64,000 nucleotides of DNA from Sphingobacteriales bacterium 44-15 (GTDB lineage Bacteria > Bacteroidota > Bacteroidia > Chitinophagales > Chitinophagaceae), in the NCBI GenBank assembly GCA_001899685.1, contig MKWG01000043.1, positions 62,001 to 126,000 on the forward strand, written 5' to 3'. The notes under the pieces are model-generated. The model was given only the letters and a program-made list of their open reading frames with translations. It ran no database searches and was not told where the DNA came from. How positions within the stretch are numbered: the stretch's first letter is position 1; each line of letters begins with the position of its first letter. The position numbers and the translations under genes were made by a program. Below are positions 16,378-24,696 of this stretch, piece after piece.

Positions 16378-16398
16378 AAAATGAGCAGGACTCATTTT
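16378..16398 (-). promoter_or_regulatory. Hairpin in the accB-accC gap
   Basis: AAAATGAG (16378-16385) and CTCATTTT (16391-16398) form an 8-bp stem with a 5-base loop. Read along the operon it is followed by TTTTT, so it could act as a weak attenuator or as an RNA-processing site that sets the accB to accC ratio. Its GC content is low, so the effect may be slight. Confidence 0.3.
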
Positions 16399-16426
16399 CA
16401 AATCAGCATATTTTCAAATTTTCAAA

Positions 16427-16909
16427 TTAATTAGGTTCTACCAAAAACAATGGCTGGTCGTATTCTACGGGGCTGGCATCTTCTACCAGCACTTTCACTA
16501 ACCTGCCGCTGATCTCACTTTCAATCTCGTTGAAAAGCTTCATGGCCTCAATAATACAAACCACCTTGCCGGGAGTTACTTCATCTCCAACTTCAACTAA
16601 TATAGGTTTGTCCGGGGAGGGACGGCGATAAAATGTGCCGATCATCGGACTTTTTATAGTAATCAGGTTATCTGTTTTGGGAGGTGCTGACGCCTTTGAC
16701 TTTTCTCCTGCCGCCTCAGCAGTAGTAACAGAGGCTACAGGCAATTGGGGTGCATAAGCAGCAGCAGGCATTGCGGGCGAAACGAGCTGGGTAACGTGGT
16801 CTTCTTTCTGCTTTATGGTAATCTTGAAATCTTTTTCTTCTAAAGTAAGTTCCCCGATATTGGATTTGTTGATAATCTTTATCAACTCCTGAATTTGTTT
16901 AAAATCCAT
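16427..16909 (-). CDS. accB: Acetyl-CoA carboxylase, biotin carboxyl carrier protein
   Basis: A 160-residue carrier protein. The N-terminal dimerisation part (about 1-40) begins MDFKQIQELIKIINKSNIGE. A Pro/Ala-rich linker spans about 43-80. The C-terminal biotinyl domain (about 84-158) has IKSPMIGTFYRRPSPDKP, the typical AccB thumb, and the biotinylation site CIIEAMKLFNEIE with Lys124. It shuttles the carboxyl group from AccC to the carboxyltransferase AccAD, which is not in the window. It lies between efp and accC, the usual Bacteroidota order, with 84 bases to efp and 102 to accC. Start: ATG at 16909. Identification is secure from the EAMK motif and context. Confidence 0.97.
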   Translation of the reverse strand: MDFKQIQELIKIINKSNIGELTLEEKDFKITIKQKEDHVTQLVSPAMPAAAYAPQLPVASVTTAEAAGEKSKASAPPKTDNLITIKSPMIGTFYRRPSPDKPILVEVGDEVTPGKVVCIIEAMKLFNEIESEISGRLVKVLVEDASPVEYDQPLFLVEPN

Positions 16910-16993
16910 GTGTGGTTTTTATTTAAGGTTTTAACCGCAAATAATAAGAAAAACAGACGACTAAGATAATGATTCAGTCCAAAAATACCCAAA

Positions 16994-17560
16994 TCAGTTT
17001 TTTACTCTTTCTACGTATTCTCCCGTTTTGGTATTAATCCTTATCAATTCACCTTCCTCAACAAACAGGGGAACCATTACAGTGGCACCGGTTTCTACAG
17101 TAGCAGCCTTAAGCGTACGGGTAGCAGTATCACCTTTTACACCAGGCTCGCTGTATGTTACCAATACCACTATTTTATCCGGCAATTCAACGCTCATCGG
17201 TTGTTCTGTCTCGGTATTTATCAATACACCCACTTCCTGCCCTTCCTTCAAAAATTGAGGGGCGTCTATCAATTGCTCCTGTATGGCGATCTGCTCAAAT
17301 GTTTCATTATCCATGAAATTATAGCCGGAATCATCTTTATACAGAAACTGGAAACTCTTTTTTTCTACTCTCACCGGGTATATATTATCGCCGGAATTCC
17401 AGGTTTTTTCAATGCTTCTGTTATTATCAACGCCCTTCAGCTTTGCCCAAACCTTAGCTGCTGCGCGGGCTGTTTTATTTTCACCAAATTCTACGACACT
17501 GTACAGGCTGCCGTCTAATTTAAGGATCATGCCCCTGCTGATATCTGCTGTATTAGCCAT
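16994..17560 (-). CDS. efp: Elongation factor P, arginine-32 type
   Basis: A 188-residue EF-P that enters the ribosomal E site and relieves stalling at consecutive prolines. Three beta-barrel domains fit the length, with the typical C-terminal signature near LKAATVETGATVMVPLFVEEG. The loop of domain I that contacts the P-site tRNA reads EFGENKTARAAAKVWAKLK, placing Arg at residue 32. In E. coli-type proteins this loop is KPGKG with a beta-lysylated Lys34. In Pseudomonas-type proteins it is NKSGRNAA with a rhamnosylated Arg32, and the present loop resembles the latter. No earP-like or epmA/epmB-like gene is adjacent. It heads the efp-accB-accC run and has a good promoter. Family is certain; the modification is unknown. 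Confidence 0.96.
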   Translation of the reverse strand: MANTADISRGMILKLDGSLYSVVEFGENKTARAAAKVWAKLKGVDNNRSIEKTWNSGDNIYPVRVEKKSFQFLYKDDSGYNFMDNETFEQIAIQEQLIDAPQFLKEGQEVGVLINTETEQPMSVELPDKIVVLVTYSEPGVKGDTATRTLKAATVETGATVMVPLFVEEGELIRINTKTGEYVERVKN

Positions 17561-17584
17561 ATTTCAATTTTTTAAAAAGTGGCG

Positions 17585-17618
17585 CAAAGATAAGTGGATT
17601 TTGTATTTCCCTGTCAAT
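17585..17618 (-). promoter_or_regulatory. Promoter of efp-accB-accC
   Basis: On the minus strand TATCTTTG (17585-17592) matches the -7 consensus exactly. ATTG (17615-17618) lies 22 bases upstream. The efp ATG at 17560 is 24 bases downstream. Confidence 0.5.
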
Positions 17619-17639
17619 AAACTGGTATAACCAATATCT

Positions 17640-19565
17640 CTACTCCACTACAGCCTCTTCGCCATACATCTGGTCTTTATATTGCAGCGAAGGAGAGCTG
17701 ATGAAAGGACCGATATTAAGCTGGTTCCATTTGTTATCAACTGACCTGATGGTAGCGTCATCTGCCACTATAATATTGGGCCAATCCCTTTCAAACCCGT
17801 CAAACTCCCTGGTTTTCCTGGTGCCGTCAAGCCCCATACATGCAAATACTTTCCCGGTATAGTTTTTTGAAGCGGCCTCATACAGCACATGATCCCTTTT
17901 AGGATCAAGATTATTGCACAGCCTCCACAACGCAGCACCAAAATTAAACGGGTTAACAGTTTGCTCAACATATAGTATCATTTTTACCTGCTCTATCCCG
18001 GGTACTGCTTCGCAAATGCTTTTGTGAAGTTCTTTTATATGACCATTCCTGTTTTTCTGTACTGAAATAATTATACAGGGGATATTCAATGTACTTGATA
18101 ATACGTTAGCTTTAATTACTTCCGGAAAAGCAGCTACTATATCATTTTCTTTTATTTCAACAGCATTCTCCGGCATTATATATCGTTCGTCCACTTCTTC
18201 TTCGAACTGCTGCGTACCGTCAATGCACATTTTTCCACCAAAACCTAATTTACTGCAACTATGATCCAATACATCCATCGGACCGGTAGTGAAAAAAATA
18301 TTAGCAGCAACATTCATATTTTTGAATATGGTTTGTGCAAGCCGGTGATAATTCTTGATATCAGCATGCGCATCAGCAACCACAAGAATCTTATTAAACA
18401 TCATTTGCCCCGCACCCCACATAGCATTCATTACTTTCTGTGCCTGTCCTGCGTATTCTTTTTTGATCTGGGCGATCACCAGGTTGTGAAAAACGCCTTC
18501 TACCGGCATATCCATATCAATAATTTCCGGCACCATCATCATTTTAATAGGCGCCAGGAATATTCGTTCAGTAGCTTTTCCCAGCCATGCATCTTCCTGA
18601 GGAGGAATGCCAACGATAGTCGCCGGATATACAGGATTCTTTTTGTGTGTAATGCAGGTAACATGAAATCTAGGATACCAGTCGGGCAGAGAATAATAGC
18701 CGGTATGATCGCCAAAAGGCCCTTCCCATATAAGCTCATCGCCGGGATCAACATAACCTTCAATAACAAAATCAGCGTCTGCAGGCACTTCCAGCTCAGG
18801 CTGCGTTATGCATTTTACAAGTTCTACTTTCTTCTTTCTTAAAAACCCTGCAAGCATATATTCGTCTACATTTTCAGGCAGAGGAGCAGTAGCAGAATAC
18901 GCATATACAGGATCCCCGCCCAATGCCACAGCAACCGGCATTCTTTTTCCGGCTTCTTTATAGCCATTATAATGCCGGGCAGAAACCTTATGCTTGTGCC
19001 AGTGCATGCCTGTAGTAGCCGGGCTCAATATCTGCATCCGGTACATTCCTACATTACGGATTCCGGTATAGATATCCTTGGTATGAATAATTGGCAGGGT
19101 AATAAAAGGACCGCCATCTTTTGGCCAACAGGTGATGACAGGCAGCTTTGATAAATCAGGATCACTAAGTATTATTTCCTGGCATGCCCCTCTGCCCTTT
19201 TTAACCTTAGGCATCCATGAAGCAAACTCGCCAAGCTTGGGAAGTAGCCCAAGCTTATCAAGGATACTTTCTTTGGGCTTTGTCAGTAATTTAAAAAGCT
19301 GTTCTATTTCAAAAGCCACATCATCCAGGCGATCCACGCCGAGCGCCATGCACATGCGTTTTTCGCTTCCGTATGCATTCATCAGCACGGGAAAATCAAA
19401 ACCGGTATTTTCAAACAGCAGGGCTTTACCGCCGCCGCCACTTTTACTTATACGGTCTGTTATTTCGGCTATTTCAAGCCTGGGATCAACAAAGGTCTTT
19501 ATTCTTAACAGCTCGCCCTCCCTTTCGAGGGCGTTGATAAAATCATCCTGATTTCGGTAAGCCAT
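17640..19565 (-). CDS. UbiD family decarboxylase (menaquinone/ubiquinone-type)
   Basis: A 641-residue member of the UbiD family of prenylated-FMN decarboxylases. The long form with an extended C-terminus is typical of Bacteroidota and is usually annotated as a menaquinone-biosynthesis decarboxylase. Features seen are the N-terminus DDFINALEREGELLRI, SKSGGGGKALLFENTGFDFP, the cofactor-site region IRNVGMYRMQILSPATTGMHWH and the conserved EGPFGDHTGYYSLPDWYP, which carries the catalytic Glu-Asp region. The partner flavin prenyltransferase UbiX is not in the window. Likely role: removal of a carboxylate from an aromatic quinone precursor in the cytoplasm. It lies between efp and a DUF6089 gene. 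Start: ATG at 19565, with a perfect -7 box 21 bases upstream. Confidence 0.9.
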   Translation of the reverse strand: MAYRNQDDFINALEREGELLRIKTFVDPRLEIAEITDRISKSGGGGKALLFENTGFDFPVLMNAYGSEKRMCMALGVDRLDDVAFEIEQLFKLLTKPKESILDKLGLLPKLGEFASWMPKVKKGRGACQEIILSDPDLSKLPVITCWPKDGGPFITLPIIHTKDIYTGIRNVGMYRMQILSPATTGMHWHKHKVSARHYNGYKEAGKRMPVAVALGGDPVYAYSATAPLPENVDEYMLAGFLRKKKVELVKCITQPELEVPADADFVIEGYVDPGDELIWEGPFGDHTGYYSLPDWYPRFHVTCITHKKNPVYPATIVGIPPQEDAWLGKATERIFLAPIKMMMVPEIIDMDMPVEGVFHNLVIAQIKKEYAGQAQKVMNAMWGAGQMMFNKILVVADAHADIKNYHRLAQTIFKNMNVAANIFFTTGPMDVLDHSCSKLGFGGKMCIDGTQQFEEEVDERYIMPENAVEIKENDIVAAFPEVIKANVLSSTLNIPCIIISVQKNRNGHIKELHKSICEAVPGIEQVKMILYVEQTVNPFNFGAALWRLCNNLDPKRDHVLYEAASKNYTGKVFACMGLDGTRKTREFDGFERDWPNIIVADDATIRSVDNKWNQLNIGPFISSPSLQYKDQMYGEEAVVE

Positions 19566-19586
19566 ACTTTACTTCTCTCCGGGAAG

Positions 19587-19594
19587 CAAAGATA
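19587..19594 (-). promoter_or_regulatory. Probable -7 box of the UbiD gene
   Basis: On the minus strand TATCTTTG matches TAnnTTTG exactly, 21 bases before the ATG at 19565. No good -33 element was found at the normal distance. Confidence 0.45.
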
Positions 19595-19604
19595 GCGTCA
19601 AATA

Positions 19605-20525
19605 TTAATAAACATTTTTAGGGCAGTCAAGGCTTCGAAGACTTCCGTGTTTACCAGACGTACTTTCTTTAGGGAATAAAGTATATGTTAGTGTAATACC
19701 GGAAAAGTAATACCAGTCTTTGGTTTTAGGATTTCCTCTTTTAGTGCCGGCAGCAGGGTATACCTGGCTTCCTCCTTTTAGTTCATCTCCACGATAAGCC
19801 AGTTCTGCAGATTTAAGCCCCTGTCCACCTGTTATCAGGATATTGTAATCTGCGTATGTGGTGCTAACATCGTCCAAATAATCTGTAAAAGTTTTATTGA
19901 ACCGGAACTCCCAACCTATAGCTACACTTTTATTAACTGCAAATTTTATTCCTGCTCCAAAAGGAAGGGAAAGCTGATTGAGCTTATACATTTTGCGATC
20001 GGGGTACTGTGGAAGTCCCTGACCTTCCGTCCTGTACGACACAAGCCAACGTATTGTACCAGATGAATCATAGGTATACGGAGCAAAATGGAACACAGAG
20101 ATACCTCCAAAAACATAGGGAGTATACCTCTTTTCGGAAAGATTAAATATCTCATATACAATGGTGGCGCTGGCATCATATATTTTTGAGCTAAAATCAA
20201 GATTTCGTTCGCGCCTGAAAGAGTTGCTGCTGTACTTATCGGATGCACTTATGCTCCCATAAGTGGCAAGCCCCCTCAAAAAAACCTTATCCACAAGTTC
20301 AATTCTGCCGCCTAAAGAAAAAGCAGCCTTAGACTGGGAAAAGGTATAGGGACTCTCCTGCAATTCTCCCTGGTAATTTGCAAATCCCCCAAATCCCTCG
20401 AAACTAAAACGTTCTATTACCCGGTGTAAAAGATTTTGAGAATGGGACACGGCTGACGTGAATAGTAATGAGACGCCAAATAAAATCTGTTTCACTGTTT
20501 TGTTTTTAAATGAATGTGTTAACAA
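19605..20525 (-). CDS. DUF6089-type outer-membrane beta-barrel protein
   Basis: A 306-residue protein with a signal peptide (residues about 1-30, ending SAVSHSQ). The mature part is rich in alternating hydrophobic strands, for example FEGFGGFANYQGEL, AAFSLGGRIEL, YTPYVFGGISVFHFAPY and LSLPFGAGIKFAVNKSVAIGWEFRF. It ends in an aromatic strand, YYFSGITLTYTLFP. This pattern fits the DUF6089 family, common in Chitinophagaceae. It probably forms a small barrel in the outer membrane, but no transport substrate or enzymatic role is known. The gene is on the same strand as the UbiD gene, with a gap of 39 bases, so they may share a transcript; the UbiD gene also appears to have its own -7 box. Confidence 0.8.
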   Translation of the reverse strand: MLTHSFKNKTVKQILFGVSLLFTSAVSHSQNLLHRVIERFSFEGFGGFANYQGELQESPYTFSQSKAAFSLGGRIELVDKVFLRGLATYGSISASDKYSSNSFRRERNLDFSSKIYDASATIVYEIFNLSEKRYTPYVFGGISVFHFAPYTYDSSGTIRWLVSYRTEGQGLPQYPDRKMYKLNQLSLPFGAGIKFAVNKSVAIGWEFRFNKTFTDYLDDVSTTYADYNILITGGQGLKSAELAYRGDELKGGSQVYPAAGTKRGNPKTKDWYYFSGITLTYTLFPKESTSGKHGSLRSLDCPKNVY

Positions 20526-20654
20526 CGGAACAGGATATTAAGATCTCTACTATGACAAATTCATTGCCATAAGTCCAAAATACGGCTATTTACCGCAATT
20601 CAAAGCAAACTTTCACAATAATTACACAATTTTGATCTATGGCAAATTATATGC

Positions 20655-21551
20655 TTACCATAAGCGTTCGGGATATTCGCCCCTGGATATCAACGCATTA
20701 ATATTGTTTTTAACATCCGGCGCATCTTCTTTATAAGTCACTCCAAACCATTTGGCGGCAGTAGGTACCACCTTCAGGATATTGTCGGGCATAGTGATAA
20801 ACCTGGCCGCAACATCCACTACGTATATTTCCGCTTTAGGCTGATGAAGATTATTTTTCAAAAAAGTATCAAACAATTCTTTACAGATACTGAATACATA
20901 AGGGGTAAAACACCAGAAATTCATAGACACCTTTGAATCAGCAGGGACTTCAACCTTTGTATCACCTTCTTCATATACTATGCGATCACCTTCTGCATAT
21001 ATCTTGGTACGCTCTGCTATTTCAATAAGATTTCCCGCCTGGTCCACCTTACAAACACCGCGGCTTACTGAGCCATTGTCTGAGAGGGTTTTTATAAGCT
21101 CATAACCAATAAGCCCAAAAGTATGATCATTGGCTTCTTTGCTTAAAAACTGATATGCTTTTTCAAATGCATCTCTTCCATAAAAATCATCGGCATTAAT
21201 TACTATGAATGGTTCATGAACAGCTTCTGACGCACATAACACTGCATGAGCTGTGCCCCACGGTTTGGTTCTGTCCTGCGGAATATCATATCCTTCCACA
21301 AACGATTGTAAGTCCTGGAAAACATATTCAATATCAATTTTGCCCTTGAGCTTTGCTTCAAATATCTCCTTAAAATCTTCTACAAAGTCTTTACGGATAA
21401 TAAATACTACTTTGCTAAATCCGGCTTTTATGGCATCATAAATTGAATAGTCCATGATCGTTTCACCGGATGGCCCAAAACGTTGTATCTGTTTTAAGCT
21501 CCCGTAGCGCGATGCCATTCCGGCAGCCATAATAACTAGTGTAGGTTTCAT
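20655..21551 (-). CDS. Sugar-phosphate nucleotidyltransferase (NTP_transferase family)
   Basis: A protein of 298 residues when started at ATG 21551. An in-frame ATG at 21605 would add 18 residues before the nucleotide-binding strand, which is normally within the first ten residues. The N-terminus TLVIMAAGMASRYGSLKQIQ is the nucleoside-triphosphate loop (GxxSRxG...K). GTAHAVLCASE (about 92-102) and FIVINADDFYGRDAF, with the Asp that binds metal, complete the fold. The family couples a sugar-1-phosphate to NTP to make an activated sugar. The precise sugar is not clear from sequence; it lacks a left-handed helix tail, so it is not a GlmU- or GlgC-type enzyme. The gene is monocistronic and divergent from the lactonase. 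Confidence 0.82.
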   Translation of the reverse strand: MKPTLVIMAAGMASRYGSLKQIQRFGPSGETIMDYSIYDAIKAGFSKVVFIIRKDFVEDFKEIFEAKLKGKIDIEYVFQDLQSFVEGYDIPQDRTKPWGTAHAVLCASEAVHEPFIVINADDFYGRDAFEKAYQFLSKEANDHTFGLIGYELIKTLSDNGSVSRGVCKVDQAGNLIEIAERTKIYAEGDRIVYEEGDTKVEVPADSKVSMNFWCFTPYVFSICKELFDTFLKNNLHQPKAEIYVVDVAARFITMPDNILKVVPTAAKWFGVTYKEDAPDVKNNINALISRGEYPERLW

Positions 21552-21732
21552 ATACGTATGATATTGATGTACAATTTTATTTTTGTGCGCTGCGAAAATA
21601 AACAAACTAACCTAAATAGGAATTAGCTTACGGTCTGCGATGCTTAAAACACCACAGAATTTGATATTAATTATATCTTAAGACGGTATATTAGCCTGAT
21701 TTACGGCTCTACAAAGCTGAAAATATTGTTGT

Positions 21733-22650
21733 ATGAAAAAAAACCTGACAGCCTCACTTGAAATTGATGCAAAAGCAACTTTAGGAGAAGGCACTATATG
21801 GCACCCTCTGGAAAATCGTTTATACTGGGTAGACATAGAAGGACAAAAGCTTCATATATATGATCCGGAGACCCGTACAGACAGGGAGTTTGCAACCAAT
21901 CAAAGAACAGGCACAGTAGTGCCGGTAGCAGGAGGAGGAGCACTGCTGGCATTACAAAATGGAATATATTTTTTCGATACTGGCACAGGCTCATTTCATT
22001 TTATTAATAATCCGCTCCCTGACAAAGCTATCCGGTTCAATGATGGCAAATGTGATCCGTCAGGAAGATTTTGGGTAGGAAGCATGCACCTGGATCAAAC
22101 AACCGGCGCCGCAGCTCTTTACCGCATGGATAAAGATGCCTCTGTACATGAGGTACTGAAAGGTATAACCGTCTCCAACGGGATTACCTGGTCGCACGAC
22201 AAAAAAACCATGTATTACATAGATTCTCCGCTGAGGACCATTGATGCTTTCGATTATGATGATACTTCCGGCGCAATCAATAACCGGCGAATGGTTGCCG
22301 CTATCCCGGATGGCTTAGGTGATCCTGATGGCATGGCTATTGATACGGAAGGAAAACTGTGGGTTGCTCTCTGGGGTGGTTATTGTGTCGGCAGGTTTGA
22401 TCCTCTTACCGGTGACCTGTTACAAAAAATAGAAGTGCCTGCGCCGCATGTAGCTTCCTGTGCTTTTGGCGGCAAAAATCTTGATATTTTATTTATTTCA
22501 ACTGCAAGAGAAGGCATGTCTGCAAAGCAGTTAAACGAGTATCCTTTCAGCGGAGGTATATTCTCTGTGAGGACTGGCATCACAGGCGTCGCGGCAAATT
22601 TCTTCCAGAGCAGCGCTATAACCAACCTTAAATATTGTTGGGAAAAATAA
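21733..22650 (+). CDS. SMP-30/gluconolactonase (regucalcin-like) family hydrolase
   Basis: A 305-residue six-bladed beta-propeller without a signal peptide, so cytoplasmic. Family marks are ATLGEGTIWHPLENRLYWVDI (metal-ligand Glu near the N-terminus, here split over residues 15-35), RFNDGKCDPSGRFWVGSM with the Asn and Asp ligands, VSNGITWSHDKKTMYYIDS and DGLGDPDGMAIDTEGKLWVA. Members open sugar lactones such as gluconolactone or arabinolactone using one divalent metal ion. The exact lactone is unknown. No sugar dehydrogenase or dehydratase is adjacent. A second family member with a lipoprotein signal lies at 47284-48333 next to a galactonate dehydratase. Start: ATG at 21733. Confidence 0.9.
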   Translation: MKKNLTASLEIDAKATLGEGTIWHPLENRLYWVDIEGQKLHIYDPETRTDREFATNQRTGTVVPVAGGGALLALQNGIYFFDTGTGSFHFINNPLPDKAIRFNDGKCDPSGRFWVGSMHLDQTTGAAALYRMDKDASVHEVLKGITVSNGITWSHDKKTMYYIDSPLRTIDAFDYDDTSGAINNRRMVAAIPDGLGDPDGMAIDTEGKLWVALWGGYCVGRFDPLTGDLLQKIEVPAPHVASCAFGGKNLDILFISTAREGMSAKQLNEYPFSGGIFSVRTGITGVAANFFQSSAITNLKYCWEK

Positions 22651-22861
22651 GTTTCCTTGTGCAGGGGATACGCTCATCTGATTTTTTATTGAATAGCCCT
22701 AATATTCCAGTTCTTTTTGCATTAATATTTAAACATATCATCAATAATAATAAGTATAAAAAAATATACATATTTCTACTTACTTAATATTCAAAATTTT
22801 AACAAAAATAACCACAAAAGGGTATTGACTTTGGGTAATAGATTTTCTAATTTTAAGTCAA

Positions 22862-22980
22862 CATTTAAACCCATTTTATTTTTCCATATCAGGGAAATAT
22901 TTAACGTAATCATCTAAATGTGGTGGGTTAGTGTCAATCAACTTCAAGAACAACCTCCTATACGGAGGTTGTATCTTTTT
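22862..22980 (+). ncRNA. Candidate small RNA or long leader upstream of bshC
   Basis: The 417-base gap 22651-23067 has no long gene but ends in a strong intrinsic terminator (22950-22980) that lies about 300 bases after the lactonase stop and 88 bases before bshC. A promoter-like pair, TTGAC (about 22826) and TAATTTTA (about 22849), would start a transcript of about 110-120 bases. A short frame, MWWVSVNQLQEQPPIRR and onward (28 codons, ATG at 22918), runs through the hairpin and could be a leader peptide. Both readings are tentative. Confidence 0.35.
22950..22980 (+). terminator. Intrinsic terminator
   Basis: ACAACCTCC (22950-22958) and GGAGGTTGT (22964-22972) form a perfect 9-bp stem with a 5-base loop, followed by ATCTTTTT. 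It faces the plus strand and could end the lactonase transcript or a separate small RNA. Confidence 0.7.
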
Positions 22981-23067
22981 GGGGCAATATGTTCAGCGAT
23001 ATAAGTATTGATTTTCCATTTCGCCATTTGTTGGATGAAATAATTAATTTGCCGCTTAATCACGGCG

Positions 23068-24669
23068 ATGATAATGAACTATTCAGCTCAATGGATCAGC
23101 TATAGGAGTACGAATGCCTTTTCTGCTTTAGCAACAGATTATATCAGTCAGGATGATTTCCCGGCAACTTTTCAGCAACACCCTCCTTCCCTGCAGGGAA
23201 TAGCAGCTGCGATCAAACAAAGGTCGCTCAGACCGGGCAACAGGAAATTATTAGTAGAGGCTCTACAGCAACAATACAGGCTTCTCAGCAGTTCGGAAAG
23301 AGTGATGACCAATATTACCAAATTAAATGCTGCTTCAACCTTTACCGTTTGCACTGCTCACCAGCCTAATTTATTTACCGGATACCTTTATTTTATTTAC
23401 AAAATTCTCCATGCCATAAAAGTGGCAGATGAATTGAAAGTTGCATTTCCAGAATATGAATTTGTGCCGGTATATTATATGGGCAGCGAGGACAATGACC
23501 TGGAAGAGCTGAACCGGATTTATTTAGACGGAGAGCGGTTAGTGTGGCAAACCGATCAAAGGGGTGCAGTAGGCAGAATGCGGACCAGCGGGCTTGAAGC
23601 AGTGATTAAACAGATAAAAGGACAATTGATCATAGATAAGTATGGAACAGAGTTAATTAGTTTGCTGGAAAGATCTTACCTCGAAGCTTCCACTATCCAG
23701 GAAGGAACGTTCCGGTTTGTTGACAGCCTTTTTAACAGCTTTGGGCTGGTAGTATTGATTGCAGATACTCCCCAGCTTAAAAAAGAGATGATCACTGTAT
23801 TTGAAGATGACCTTTTCAGGCATACTCCTTCAGATATTGTAACCAATACCACAGCGGCACTTTCAAACCGTTATCATATCCAGGTAAACCCCAGGGAAAT
23901 CAACCTTTTCTATATGAAAGACGATATACGGGAAAGGATCGTTGCTGAAAATGAAGTATTCAGGGTTAATAATACTGATATTACTTTTTCCAGGGAGGAG
24001 ATCACAGCCGAGCTGAATGATTTTCCTGAAAGATTCAGCCCGAATGTGGTGCTGCGAGGCTTATTCCAGGAAACCATACTGCCTAATATAGCCTTCATTG
24101 GCGGTGGCTCTGAGATCGGCTATTGGCTCGAATTGAAAGATCTGTTCAGGCATTATAACATTCCTTATCCTGTGCTTTTATTGCGCAATTCATTCCTGAT
24201 AGTGGAAGAAAAAGCAGCTAAGCTGATGAAGAAGCTAAATATTACCGTGGATCAGCTTTTTGCCGGAGAATCAGAAGTGCTGAATGAACTGACCAGAAAA
24301 AACAGCAGCTTACAGCTAACACTCGAAGCTGAAAAAAAACAGTTATCAGCGTTGTATGACCATTTGAAAACCATCACCACTCCTATTGATCCAACTTTAT
24401 CCATCCATGTAGATGCCTTGCAAAAAAAAGCGGGAAACGCTATTGAGCAACTGGAAAAAAAAATGATCCGGGCTGAAAAAAGAAAACATACCGAAAAGAC
24501 ACAACAATTCTTAAAGCTGAAATCAATATTGTTCCCCAATGATAAGCTCCAGGAAAGAGTTGAGAATATCCTGCCCTATTATGCCCGTTACGGAAAAGAT
24601 TTCATTCGCCTTCTTTACGAAAACTCCCTGACCTTTGAACAGCAGTTCACTGTGCTGGTGGAGCAATAG
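23068..24669 (+). CDS. bshC: Bacillithiol biosynthesis cysteine-adding enzyme BshC
   Basis: A 533-residue cytoplasmic enzyme that joins cysteine to glucosaminyl-malate in the last step of bacillithiol synthesis, the low-molecular-weight thiol used by many Bacteroidota and Firmicutes. Typical segments are TVCTAHQPNLFTGYLYFIYKI (the conserved THQPG-like motif, here CTAHQPN), FVPVYYMGSEDNDLEELN (HD/ED region), LFQETILPNIAFIGGGSEIGYW and a C-terminal coiled coil at about 395-500, rich in Glu, Lys and Leu. Length fits the family (about 530-540). The partner genes bshA and bshB are not in the window. Translation may start at ATG 23068 or at ATG 23074, two codons later. It is convergent with the amylase gene, with only 27 bases between stops. 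Confidence 0.94.
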   Translation: MIMNYSAQWISYRSTNAFSALATDYISQDDFPATFQQHPPSLQGIAAAIKQRSLRPGNRKLLVEALQQQYRLLSSSERVMTNITKLNAASTFTVCTAHQPNLFTGYLYFIYKILHAIKVADELKVAFPEYEFVPVYYMGSEDNDLEELNRIYLDGERLVWQTDQRGAVGRMRTSGLEAVIKQIKGQLIIDKYGTELISLLERSYLEASTIQEGTFRFVDSLFNSFGLVVLIADTPQLKKEMITVFEDDLFRHTPSDIVTNTTAALSNRYHIQVNPREINLFYMKDDIRERIVAENEVFRVNNTDITFSREEITAELNDFPERFSPNVVLRGLFQETILPNIAFIGGGSEIGYWLELKDLFRHYNIPYPVLLLRNSFLIVEEKAAKLMKKLNITVDQLFAGESEVLNELTRKNSSLQLTLEAEKKQLSALYDHLKTITTPIDPTLSIHVDALQKKAGNAIEQLEKKMIRAEKRKHTEKTQQFLKLKSILFPNDKLQERVENILPYYARYGKDFIRLLYENSLTFEQQFTVLVEQ

Positions 24670-24696
24670 CCCTGCGTGCACGTAAATTATACAATG

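Noticed and set aside
23074-24669. Start of bshC at the second ATG
   Set aside because: Not decided: ATG 23068 and 23074 differ by two codons only. The upstream one is reported for simplicity.
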